Position numbers and translations under genes: made by a program. 64,000 nt of DNA, from contig NZ_CANKYS010000013.1 in the NCBI RefSeq assembly GCF_947488025.1, forward strand, positions 48,666-112,665, given 5' to 3'. Under the pieces are notes generated by a model that had not been told where the DNA came from, searched no databases, and worked only from the letters and a program-made list of their open reading frames with translations. Source of the stretch: an uncultured Nocardioides sp. Lineage in GTDB: Bacteria > Actinomycetota > Actinomycetes > Propionibacteriales > Nocardioidaceae. Positions 42,285 to 50,478 of this stretch are shown one piece after another (position 1 is the first letter of the stretch; every line of letters begins with the position of its first letter).

Positions 42285-42290
42285 TGTGCG

Positions 42291-42566
42291 TCAGCCGTTG
42301 ACGGCGTTCTTGAACGCAGCAGCCGGCTTGAAGGCGGGAGCCTTGCTCGCAGCGATCTCCATCGTCTCACCGGTCTGCGGGTTGCGGCCGGTGCGGGCGG
42401 AGCGCTCGCGGGACTCGAACGTCCCGAAGCCCGGGACGGTGACCTTGTCGCCACCTGCGACAGCGGTGGTGATGGAGGCGATGACGGCCTCGAGGGCCTT
42501 GTCAGCCTGGGCGTTGCTCAGCTCGGCGTGCGAGGCGATGGCGTCGCGCAGCTCGGTCTTGTTCAC
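42291..42566 (-). CDS. hup: HU family DNA-binding protein
   Basis: A 91-residue histone-like protein from a GTG (VNKTELRDAIA) with AGGAG in front. The beta-arm signature GFGTFESRERSARTGRNPQTGE is present in adjacent parts, with the AFKPAAAFKNAVNG end. It lacks the long Lys/Ala-rich C-terminal tail of the major actinobacterial HupB, so it is a short bacterial-type HU, probably an accessory nucleoid protein. Confidence 0.95.
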   Translation of the reverse strand: MNKTELRDAIASHAELSNAQADKALEAVIASITTAVAGGDKVTVPGFGTFESRERSARTGRNPQTGETMEIAASKAPAFKPAAAFKNAVNG

Positions 42567-42703
42567 GTGATCTCCTGATCGTCGGGATTCTCTTACGGCG
42601 GCCATTCAACAACGACGCTCACGACGGTGCGTCGCCGCCCGACCCGAAGGGGTGGGAAGGCGGTCGTGCGTCACGCTGACTGCGCCCCGCGGACGCCTGC
42701 TGC

Positions 42704-43099
42704 TCAGGCCAGTGCCTTCGCCTTCAGGGCGTCGAACTCCGGCTGGGTGATCGTGCCTGCGTCGAGCAGCGCCCTTCCCTGGGCGATCTGGTCGGCCGGG
42801 CTCGGGCCGGAGCCCGCCACCTGCTTGATGTACTGCTCCTGGTCGGCCCTCACCTTCTCCGCCGATGCGATCTGTCGCTGGGTCATGCTCCGGCCGCGGG
42901 CGATCACGTAGATCAGTGCTCCGAGCCACGGCACGAGGATGAGGAGGATCGCCCACCCGGCCTTTCCCCATCCGCTGAGCGAGTCGTCGCCGAAGAGGTC
43001 GACCAGGCAGCGGAACCACACCATCAGCGCTGCGATCCAGATGAAGAACCAGAAGCTCCACAGGAGCACGTCCCAGAAGTCCGTGGTGATGGAGTCCAT
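42704..43099 (-). CDS. SHOCT domain-containing membrane protein
   Basis: A 131-residue protein with two N-terminal membrane helices (VLLWSFWFFIWIAALMVWF and WAILLILVPWLGALIYVIA, a PLDc_N-like pair). A charged linker follows, and a C-terminal SHOCT motif (ADQIAQGRALLDAGTITQPEFDALKAKAL in adjacent parts). SHOCT motifs are short oligomerisation elements in many actinobacterial small proteins. The function is unknown. The ATG at 43099 has AAGGACGAG upstream. Confidence 0.88.
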   Translation of the reverse strand: MDSITTDFWDVLLWSFWFFIWIAALMVWFRCLVDLFGDDSLSGWGKAGWAILLILVPWLGALIYVIARGRSMTQRQIASAEKVRADQEQYIKQVAGSGPSPADQIAQGRALLDAGTITQPEFDALKAKALA

Positions 43100-43326
43100 G
43101 ATCTCGTCCTTTCGGTCCTGACCCCCGAGGCGGATTGATCGGGGGTGTGGCGAGCGTGGCGGAGGTCTCGGGGCACTTCCTCACCCGTAACGAGTGAGGA
43201 TCGGACCGCCCGGCCCGGTGGGTCGGCCCCAGAGTGCTGTCGAGCCCGCGACGAGCCGTCGCGTCGTGAGCGACTCATCCGGGTGAGGTGAGGTTGCGGC
43301 GTCCTTCCTGCTGTAGGCATCGAGCC

Positions 43327-44310
43327 ATGAGCCAGGTCGGTGGTCGCGGTCCAGCCCCCGACGGGGACGTGTCGCCCGAGGGCGATCTCCCCGCGGCGTG
43401 GTCACCGGAGGAGCTCGCGCACCGGGCGATCGACCGCCTGCCTGCGCGATCGCGTGGGCCGGTCAGGCGGCTGGTCGCGAGATGGCCGGGTCGGATCGCG
43501 CTCAACAGCGCCGAGGGCTGTGTCCGCATCGAGATCTTCGACCGCTCGATGACCATCGCAGCCCAGTTCTTCACCTCGGTGTTCCCCATCCTGATCCTCT
43601 TGGCCAGCTGGGTGGGCAGCCGGCACGCGGACACGATCGCTGACGCCGTGGACATGCCCGAGGAGTCACGGTCGGTGCTGGACCAGGCTGTCGAGGCGTC
43701 CGCCAGCGCCGGGTTCGGCGTCGTGGGTGTGCTCATCGTCCTGGCATCGGCGACCAGCCTGTTCCGTGCGCTGACGCGCGCCTACGCCGCCATCTGGGAG
43801 CTGCCGCGTCCCCGCAGCACGCTGCGCTCGGCGTGGAGGTGGCTGGCGGTGGTCGTCGCGCTGGCACTCTCGCTGTTCGTGGTGCGAGCCCTGAGCCAGT
43901 TCGCCTCCGCGGTCCCGCCGGGGGACGTGTGGGAACGGATCGTGGCGTTCGCGTGCGACCTGGTCATCGTGACGTTCGTCCCGTGGCTCCTGCTGTCGGG
44001 CGCCGTCAGGCCCCGTTGTCTCCTGCCGGCGGCCGTCCTCTTCGCCGGCCTGATGTTGGTCGTCCGGCCGGCCTCGGCGGTGTGGCTGCCGCACGCGCTC
44101 GACGCCAGCGCCAGCAGGTACGGCACCATCGGGGTCGCCTTCACCTACCTGGCCTGGCTCTACGTCGTGTCCTTCTGCGTCCTCCTCACGGCGGTCCTCG
44201 GACGGGCGATCGCGGTCGACCGAGGATGGCTCGGCAGCTGGCTGCGGCGCGAGCGCGACCAGTCCACCGAGTCCCGGATCCAGGTCAGCGGACCGGACGT
44301 CAGGACCTGA
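43327..44310 (+). CDS. YihY/BrkB-like inner-membrane protein
   Basis: A 327-residue polytopic membrane protein of the YihY/virulence factor BrkB family (once confused with RNase BN). About six hydrophobic segments are visible, including FFTSVFPILILLASWVG, GFGVVGVLIVLASATSLF, LAVVVALALSLFVV and the last LAWLYVVSFCVLLTAVLG. A GTIGVAFTYLAWLY-type segment is typical of the family. Function is not established. Its 3' end overlaps the convergent lipoprotein gene by 11 nt. Confidence 0.85.
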   Translation: MSQVGGRGPAPDGDVSPEGDLPAAWSPEELAHRAIDRLPARSRGPVRRLVARWPGRIALNSAEGCVRIEIFDRSMTIAAQFFTSVFPILILLASWVGSRHADTIADAVDMPEESRSVLDQAVEASASAGFGVVGVLIVLASATSLFRALTRAYAAIWELPRPRSTLRSAWRWLAVVVALALSLFVVRALSQFASAVPPGDVWERIVAFACDLVIVTFVPWLLLSGAVRPRCLLPAAVLFAGLMLVVRPASAVWLPHALDASASRYGTIGVAFTYLAWLYVVSFCVLLTAVLGRAIAVDRGWLGSWLRRERDQSTESRIQVSGPDVRT

Positions 44311-44908
44311 GGTCCTCGCAGGATGCCGCGCTGGAGAAGGCGTCCTCCAGCTCCTGGGCCCCGTCCAGCGTGCGGAGGTCGGCGACGGCTGCCTGCGTGT
44401 CCGAGATCATCTGGGCCACGGCGCCGGTGACGGTCGAGACGCGGGTGAGGAGCTCCTCCATCCCCTGCGGCTCGCCACCGGAGCCGTCCTCCACGACGGC
44501 AGCCTGCTCCTGGAGCTGCTCCGACAGCGACGCGATCCGCTGCTCGGCCTCGTCGCCGGACTCCGTGTCCGGGGTGCCCAGACCGCCCAGGTCGTCCACC
44601 AGCGTGGAGGTGGCGTCGCTGACCTCGGTGACCGTCGCCTCGAGCTCGTCGACGCTGAGGTCGCGCGGTGTGCTGAGCGTGGTGCGGGCGTCCTCGACCG
44701 TGGTGGTCCACGCACCGACCGTCGAGCAGACGTCGGAGGCCCACGTCTCGGCCGCGGTCGGCTCGTCCGCGGATCCGTCGTCGGCGTCGCTGCACGCCGA
44801 GACGACCAGCGCCAGTGTGGCGAGGAGCCCGGTGAGGACCAGGCGGTGTCGCGCTGACCTCCGTGGGGCGTGCGGGGTGTGGTCGACTTCTCCGGCGGCA
44901 GGGTGCAC
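44300..44908 (-). CDS. Lipoprotein of unknown function
   Basis: A 202-residue protein with a lipoprotein signal: basic N terminus (RRSARHRL), hydrophobic core VLTGLLATLALV and lipobox VSAC with Cys39 as the lipidated residue. The rest is acidic, Thr/Ala/Glu-rich and helical (VEDARTTLSTPRDLSVDELEATV), suggesting a coiled-coil bundle on the outer face of the membrane. The GTG at 44908 has GAGGAGGAG at ideal distance. I recognise no named family. Confidence 0.8.
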   Translation of the reverse strand: MHPAAGEVDHTPHAPRRSARHRLVLTGLLATLALVVSACSDADDGSADEPTAAETWASDVCSTVGAWTTTVEDARTTLSTPRDLSVDELEATVTEVSDATSTLVDDLGGLGTPDTESGDEAEQRIASLSEQLQEQAAVVEDGSGGEPQGMEELLTRVSTVTGAVAQMISDTQAAVADLRTLDGAQELEDAFSSAASCEDLRS

Positions 44909-45007
44909 GTCGGCTCCTCCTCGGTCCGGGCGACGGGTGCTGGTTCGATCGTCATCCGGGCGGCCGGGCCGGACCCCACCCGCGACGGGTGGTTCGGCGG
45001 GAGCCGG

Positions 45008-47686
45008 CTAGGACCGGAGCCTGCGCGGGATGCCGGTGTCGAGCTCGGGCGGCTCGGCGAGGCGGAGCTTCACGTCGACGCAGAAGAGCCCGTGCGCGTT
45101 GACGACCACCGGCTCGAGGGTGAGGTCGGCGACGTGGGGCACGTCGACGGCCAGCCGGCCCACCGACATCACCAGCGCCTCGAGCGGGGCGAGGTCCACC
45201 TCCTCGAGACCGTGGTCGCCGACCAGCTGGGGCCACAGCCGGAGGGCACGCACCGCCCGCGCCGCGTCGGCGGCCCCGACGGGCGGCAGCAGCAGCACCT
45301 CCTCGGCCCAGCTGCCGACGGGTCCCGCGCCGCTCGCGACCCGGACGAGCGGACCGAGCTGCGGGTCGCGCACGAGGCCGACCGAGGCGAGGTGCCCGAG
45401 CACGAGCGGCTGGACGAGCACGTCGACGTGGTCCCGGCCGAGCTCGTCGGTGAAGCGGCGTACGGCGTCCGCGACGTCCCGGCCGGTGCGCAGGTCGATC
45501 CGGACCAGGCCTCGGTCGGACTTGTGCAGCACCGTCGGGTCGGCGACCTTCACGGCCACGGGGTAGCCGATCTCCGCCGCGACCGTCTCCGCCTCGTCGG
45601 GTCCGTGGGCGAGCCGGCCGACGAGGTGGATGCCGTAGGGCGCGAGCAGCTCCCCGTGCGCGGAGGGCGCCAGCCACTCGGGCTCGCCGTGGCGGTCGGT
45701 CAGCCGGGAGCGGGCCCAGGTGCGGGCGTGGACGCCGCGGGTGCCGAGCTCGACCTCCGGCTGGTCGGCAGGCACGCGGCGCCAGGCGGCGTAGCGCATG
45801 GCCCGGCCGAGCGCCCCGATCGCGGCGTCGGTCGAGCGGTAGACCGTGACGCCCGGCAGCCCGCGCGCCGCCTCGAACGCCGCACCCGGCGTGACCAGGA
45901 GCAGGGGCACGTCGGCGCCCGAGGGCCGCGCCCGGGCGACCGCGGCGAAGAGCGCGTCGCGGTCGGTGAGCCGGTTGGCCACGAGCAGCACCAGGACGGC
46001 GTCGGTCTCACCGGCGTCGAGCACGGCGCGGAGCGCGGCCGTGAGCTCGTCGGGGGTGACGTCGGCGCCGAGGTCCACTGGGTTGCGTACGTCGACCGCG
46101 CCCGGGACCGCCGCACGCAGGGCGGCGCCGAGGTCGTACGACGTCGGCTCGACGACCATCCCCTGGCCGTCGGCCCGGTCGGTCGTCAGGGCGCCCACGC
46201 CGCCGGTGTTGGAGACGATGCACACCCGGAGCCCGGCCGGTAGCGGCTGCTCCACGAGCAGCAGCGCGGTCTCGGTCAGCTCCGCTCCGGTGGGGCAGGC
46301 GATCACCCCGGACTGGTCCAGCAGGGCGTCGACGCCGACGCCCACGGTCGAGACCGAGGGGTCCTGGCGCGCCCGCGACCGGCCGCCCACCACCGCGAGC
46401 AGGGGCTTCTGCTCGGCGAAGCGGCGGGCGGTCCGGGCGAACTTCAGCGCGTTGCCGAACGACTCGAGGTAGAGCGCGCAGGCGGCGACCGACTCGTCGT
46501 CCATCCACGCGGCGAGGAGGTCGTTGCTCGACACGTCGACCTTGTCGCCGAGGGAGACGAAGGCCTGCACGCCCAGCCCGACGTCGCGGGCCAGGTCGAG
46601 CAGGGCGAACCCCATGCCCCCCGACTGGGAGGCGACCGCGAGGCCACCCACCTCCGGCACGTCGTGGAGCAGCGTCGCGTCGAGCCCGTCGCCGTTGGCC
46701 AGGACGCCCTGGGAGTTCGGACCCACCAGGCGCAGGCTGTGGGCCCGGGCGAGGCCGAGCAGCTCGCGGCGCCGCTCGTCGCGCCCGGTCCCGGAGAAGC
46801 CCGAGGAGATCACGAGCGCGGATCCCGCCCCGTTGGCGGCCGCGTCGCGCAGCACGTCGGCCACGCCGTCGGCCGGGACAGCGACCACGACGAGGTCGAC
46901 CGGGTCGTCGAGGTCGGCCAGGCTGCGGACGGTCGGCAGTCCGTCGATGGCGTCCGCCTCCGGGTGCACGACGTGCAGGGCGCCGGCGTAGGGCGAGCTG
47001 CGGATCGCCTCCAGCACGCCGTGCCCGAAGCCGCCCGCCGAGCGTCGTACGCCGACGACCGCGACGCTCGCGGGGTGGAGCAGCGGGCGGAGGGACCGGG
47101 CGGCCGCGCGCCACTCGCGTCGGTCCGCCGCCTCCACGGCCTCGCGGGAGGCGTCGGTGTGCAGCTCGACGTCGACCTCGCCCGCCACCGCGCGCCGCGT
47201 GGCGGCGAAGCCGGCCGCCCGGAAGACGCCGAGCATGCCGTAGTTGTCGCCGAGCACCTCGGCCACGAACCGGCTGACCCCGTGCCGGCGACCCAGTGCG
47301 GCGAGGTGCTCGAGCAGCAGGCTGCCCAGCCCCCGGCCGCGGTCCTCGTCCGCGACCAGGAACGCCACCTCGGCGCTGTCGGGGGAGAGCAGCTCGGCGG
47401 TCGCGAGCCCGGCGACCCGACCGCGCACCAGCGCCACCAGCGCCGCCGAGGACGTGTTGTCCCGGGCGAAGAGGTGGTCGACGTAGAGACGGCCCGCCTC
47501 GCGGCTGGGGGAGAAGAAGCGCAGCCGGAGCGTGTCCACCGACACCGACTCGTGCAGGGCGAGCACCGCGTCGCGGTCGTCCTCGCGCAGCGACCGGATC
47601 ACCGCGACCGTGCCGTCGGCGAGCAGCACGTCAGCGGGCTCGGCGTTCCAGTCCCGCGGAGCGAGTTCCGGAGGCTGGTCGGTCAC
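45008..47686 (-). CDS. GNAT acetyltransferase fused to ADP-forming acyl-CoA synthetase (Pat-like)
   Basis: An 892-residue fusion. An N-terminal GNAT domain (about residues 20-170; DEDRGRGLGSLLLEHL is the acetyl-CoA loop) is followed by a CoA-binding domain (VGVRRSAGGFG), succinyl-CoA ligase-like domains (ASQSGGMGFALLDLA, SNTGGVGALTTD) and a C-terminal ATP-grasp domain (PVAVKVADPTVLHKSDRG). Actinobacterial Pat enzymes with this N-terminal GNAT order acetylate lysines of acyl-CoA synthetases such as Acs. The pta-ackA pair in the same region fits acetyl-CoA homeostasis. A GTG start is used; the upstream open frame is antisense to the MFS gene. Confidence 0.88.
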   Translation of the reverse strand: MTDQPPELAPRDWNAEPADVLLADGTVAVIRSLREDDRDAVLALHESVSVDTLRLRFFSPSREAGRLYVDHLFARDNTSSAALVALVRGRVAGLATAELLSPDSAEVAFLVADEDRGRGLGSLLLEHLAALGRRHGVSRFVAEVLGDNYGMLGVFRAAGFAATRRAVAGEVDVELHTDASREAVEAADRREWRAAARSLRPLLHPASVAVVGVRRSAGGFGHGVLEAIRSSPYAGALHVVHPEADAIDGLPTVRSLADLDDPVDLVVVAVPADGVADVLRDAAANGAGSALVISSGFSGTGRDERRRELLGLARAHSLRLVGPNSQGVLANGDGLDATLLHDVPEVGGLAVASQSGGMGFALLDLARDVGLGVQAFVSLGDKVDVSSNDLLAAWMDDESVAACALYLESFGNALKFARTARRFAEQKPLLAVVGGRSRARQDPSVSTVGVGVDALLDQSGVIACPTGAELTETALLLVEQPLPAGLRVCIVSNTGGVGALTTDRADGQGMVVEPTSYDLGAALRAAVPGAVDVRNPVDLGADVTPDELTAALRAVLDAGETDAVLVLLVANRLTDRDALFAAVARARPSGADVPLLLVTPGAAFEAARGLPGVTVYRSTDAAIGALGRAMRYAAWRRVPADQPEVELGTRGVHARTWARSRLTDRHGEPEWLAPSAHGELLAPYGIHLVGRLAHGPDEAETVAAEIGYPVAVKVADPTVLHKSDRGLVRIDLRTGRDVADAVRRFTDELGRDHVDVLVQPLVLGHLASVGLVRDPQLGPLVRVASGAGPVGSWAEEVLLLPPVGAADAARAVRALRLWPQLVGDHGLEEVDLAPLEALVMSVGRLAVDVPHVADLTLEPVVVNAHGLFCVDVKLRLAEPPELDTGIPRRLRS

Positions 47687-47740
47687 GTGCCCAAGGTGCC
47701 AGAGCGGGCGTCCGGGTGCCAGCGTCTCGCCGAGCCGACG

Positions 47741-48000
47741 TACGACGTCCTCGTCCTCAGCAAGACCACCGGCTTCCGGCACGGCTCGATCACGACGCGT
47801 GACCGCACGCCGAAGCTCTCCGCGAAGGTCGTCGACCGGCACTCCGAGGTCCGCGCGCGCGACCTGAAGCTCTTCGTCGGTGGCGAGCGGGTCCGGGGCG
47901 TGCGCTACGACGCCCGCAAGGGCCGGATGACGTGGACCCCGAAGCGCGCCCGGTCGCCCGGCCGCCACGTCGTACGTCTCGTCCCCACCCCGGAGGCCGG
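47741..48000 (+). pseudogene. ThuA-domain protein remnant
   Basis: The plus strand encodes TYDVLVLSKTTGFRHGSI, the standard opening of ThuA-like glutamine-amidotransferase-fold proteins. It then jumps within about 20 residues to VRARDLKLFVGGERVRG and RKGRMTWTPKRARSPGRH, which looks like a C-terminal beta-sandwich domain of such secreted proteins. The whole catalytic middle is missing, and there is no signal peptide, start codon or ribosome site. The frame has no stop and runs straight into the MFS gene. I read it as an internal-deletion relic. Confidence 0.55.
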
Positions 48001-48094
48001 CGTCGTGCGTTCCGGACGGACACCCGCGGCGGGTGATGCGCAGAGCGACGGCGGCGCGGGACCCTCGCCGCACCGAGGGTGGGAGTGGAGGGTC

Positions 48095-49726
48095 ATGTCG
48101 ACACAGACCGACGTCGCGGCCAGGACGAGCTGGCTGCCGCTGGTCGCCCTGGCGCTGGCGCAGTTCGTGATGGTGCTGGACCAGTCGGCGATGAACGTGT
48201 CGATCAGCACCCTCGTGGACGACTTCGACACGACCGTGACCACGATCCAGGCCGTCATCACGCTGTACTGCCTGGTGATGGCGATGTTCATGCTCACCGG
48301 CGGCAAGATCGGCGACATCATCGGCAGGCGGCGCGCGTTCGTCGTCGGACTGGTCATCTATGCCTGCGGGTCGGCGATGACGGCACTGGCGCCGACGGTC
48401 CTCGTGCTGACGCTGGGATGGTCGATCCTCGAAGGGATCGGCGCGGCACTGGTGCTTCCGGCGATGGTGGCCCTGATCGCCGGCAACTTCGAGGGGCCGT
48501 CGCGCAAGGTGGCGTACGCCGTGATCGGCGGGGTCGCCGGAGCAGGGATCGCGGTGGGCCCCATCCTCGGCGGGTGGGCCACGACGGAGTACTCGTGGCG
48601 GATCATCTTCGCGGGCGAGGTGGTGCTCGTGGCACTGATCCTGGTGATGACCCCGAAGGTCGCCGACGCTGCACGGACCGGCCCGGCACCGAAGCTCGAC
48701 ACCGTCGGCACGGTCCTGTCCGCGACGGGTCTCGGACTGGTCGTCCTCGGGGTGCTGCAGTCCAGCGTCTGGGGGTGGATCAAGCCGAAGGAGGACTCGC
48801 CGGCGGCGCCGTTCGGCTTCTCGCTGACGGTGTTCGTCATCGGCGCCGGCCTGCTGCTGCTCTGGGGGTTCACCCAGTGGCTGGACAGGCGGGAGCGCAC
48901 CGGTCGGGACCCGCTGGTGCACCTGGCACTGCTGAAGATCGCACCCCTGCGTGCCGGACTGATCGGTCTGTTCAGCCAGAACCTGATCCTGATGGGCATC
49001 TTCTTCACGATCCCGCTCTACCTGCAGCTGGTGGTCGGCCTCGACGCCCTGGAGACGGGCATCCAGATGCTGCCGGTGTCCATCACGATGTTCATCGCCT
49101 CCGCAGTGGGCTCGCGACTGTCGGCCCGCTTCTCGATCCGTTCCATCGTGCGGGTCGGTCTGGCGACTGCGGCGCTGGCAGCTGCCCTGCTCATGGCGAC
49201 GATCGAGCCCGAGCTGGACAACCCGAGCTTCCTCCTGTCGATGGCGGTCCTCGGTGTCGGGATGGGGCTCATCGCCTCGCAGCTGGGCAACGTGGTCCAG
49301 TCCTCGGTCGATGCCTCCGGACGGGGAGAGGCCGGCGGACTGCAGTTCACCGGTCAGCAGCTCGGCTCCTCCCTGGGCGTCGCGCTCCTCGGTGCGATCG
49401 TCCTGTCCGGCCTGACTGCCAACTTCCTGGACAACGTCTCCGAGGACGACCAGATCAGCAGCGCGGTGTCCGAGCAGGTCGGCGTCGGGGTAGGGGGAGG
49501 GATCGACTTCGTGTCCTCGGACCAGATCCGAGCCGCCGCCCTCGAGGCGGGCCTCGACGAGTCGACCTCCGAGGCGCTCGTCGACGACTACGAGTCCGCG
49601 CAGCTGCAGGCCCTCAAGACCGGGCTGCTGGTGGCAGGATTCCTGGCCCTGCTCTCACTGGCCTTCACCAAGGACCTGCCACGTCGCCTGCCGGGCGAGC
49701 CAGCCGACGCCGAGGTCGGTCCTTGA
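48095..49726 (+). CDS. DHA2-type MFS transporter (14 TM, drug:H+ antiporter)
   Basis: A 543-residue major facilitator with about 14 membrane segments. LALAQFVMVLDQSAMNVSISTL carries the motif D1-like segment of the DHA2 group, in two adjacent parts; GGKIGDIIGRRR is motif A, and GGVAGAGIAVGPILGG is antiporter motif C. Near the C terminus there is a periplasmic loop of about 70 residues rich in acids (FLDNVSEDDQISSAVSEQ). A 7-bp inverted repeat, ACCCTCG-N6-CGAGGGT (48061-48080), lies just upstream and could be its operator, but no local regulator gene is seen. The exported substrate is unknown. Confidence 0.9.
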   Translation: MSTQTDVAARTSWLPLVALALAQFVMVLDQSAMNVSISTLVDDFDTTVTTIQAVITLYCLVMAMFMLTGGKIGDIIGRRRAFVVGLVIYACGSAMTALAPTVLVLTLGWSILEGIGAALVLPAMVALIAGNFEGPSRKVAYAVIGGVAGAGIAVGPILGGWATTEYSWRIIFAGEVVLVALILVMTPKVADAARTGPAPKLDTVGTVLSATGLGLVVLGVLQSSVWGWIKPKEDSPAAPFGFSLTVFVIGAGLLLLWGFTQWLDRRERTGRDPLVHLALLKIAPLRAGLIGLFSQNLILMGIFFTIPLYLQLVVGLDALETGIQMLPVSITMFIASAVGSRLSARFSIRSIVRVGLATAALAAALLMATIEPELDNPSFLLSMAVLGVGMGLIASQLGNVVQSSVDASGRGEAGGLQFTGQQLGSSLGVALLGAIVLSGLTANFLDNVSEDDQISSAVSEQVGVGVGGGIDFVSSDQIRAAALEAGLDESTSEALVDDYESAQLQALKTGLLVAGFLALLSLAFTKDLPRRLPGEPADAEVGP

Positions 49727-49829
49727 CGTCGCCCAGCCAGCAGAGCGCGCCTCACGAGCAACGGGTGATGTGGGCCGGGCCGCCGGCCCCGTACGGTCGG
49801 GTCCAGCCACAGTCCACCGGGAGGTCGTC

Positions 49830-50330
49830 GTGAACCAAGCCGTGCTCCGCACCCTGTCCGAGCCGGAGCTGTCGCTCGTGCGAGAGTCCGAACCGGCAGC
49901 GTTGCGCGACCTCACCGAGGACGAGCTGCTGGACCTGCACACGCGCGTACGACGAGCACGCTCCAAGCACCTGAAGGTCTACCGCAGGGGCGCGGCGCTC
50001 ACGGTCGGGCAGACCGGCGGCCGGGGGAGCGCGTACGCCCGCAACCAGAAGGCGCGGGACAAGGCAGAGGTCTTCGAGTCGCTGCTGGCCCGGGTCAGCA
50101 GGCAGGTCGCTGTCGCGGCGAGGCGCTCGTCGGACGAGCTGCGGCGCGAACGGCTCGCCGACGCCCGCGCCGACCGGTCCGCCGGTCCCGCCGTCGACCC
50201 TGCGGGCTCCGGTCCCGCCGAGGTGCCCAGCACCAAGGTGCGCCGGGTGCGCACGAGCGGGGGAGTCAAGAAGGACGCGTCCTCCCGCTCGATGGGCGCG
50301 CGCCGCCAGGCCGCCCGCGACGCCCGCTGA
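49830..50330 (+). CDS. Conserved-looking basic protein of unknown function
   Basis: A 166-residue, very basic protein from a GTG (VNQAVLRTLSEPELSLVRE) with GGGAGG in front. The N-terminal half is helical (LRDLTEDELLDLHTRVRRARSKHLKVYRR), the middle is RDKAEVFESLLARVSRQVAV, and the C-terminal third is low-complexity Arg/Ala/Pro/Ser. The charge pattern suggests nucleic-acid binding. I do not recognise a family. Confidence 0.7.
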   Translation: MNQAVLRTLSEPELSLVRESEPAALRDLTEDELLDLHTRVRRARSKHLKVYRRGAALTVGQTGGRGSAYARNQKARDKAEVFESLLARVSRQVAVAARRSSDELRRERLADARADRSAGPAVDPAGSGPAEVPSTKVRRVRTSGGVKKDASSRSMGARRQAARDAR

Positions 50331-50478
50331 CCTCGGGGTTGCTCGCCGCCCCCTCGAGCGGCTCACCCAAAGCAGGCACGCGCGAGCGGAATGCCGGACG
50401 AGACATGAGCCCGCCGGTTAGCGTGGAGGTCCCATCACGCGACCTCGCGTGGAGGAGCACGAACGCGGAGGGACCCGG

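Noticed and set aside
47687..48922. N-terminal extension of the Pat-like fusion
   Set aside because: This part is the reverse complement of the MFS gene and the ThuA remnant and is not protein-like.
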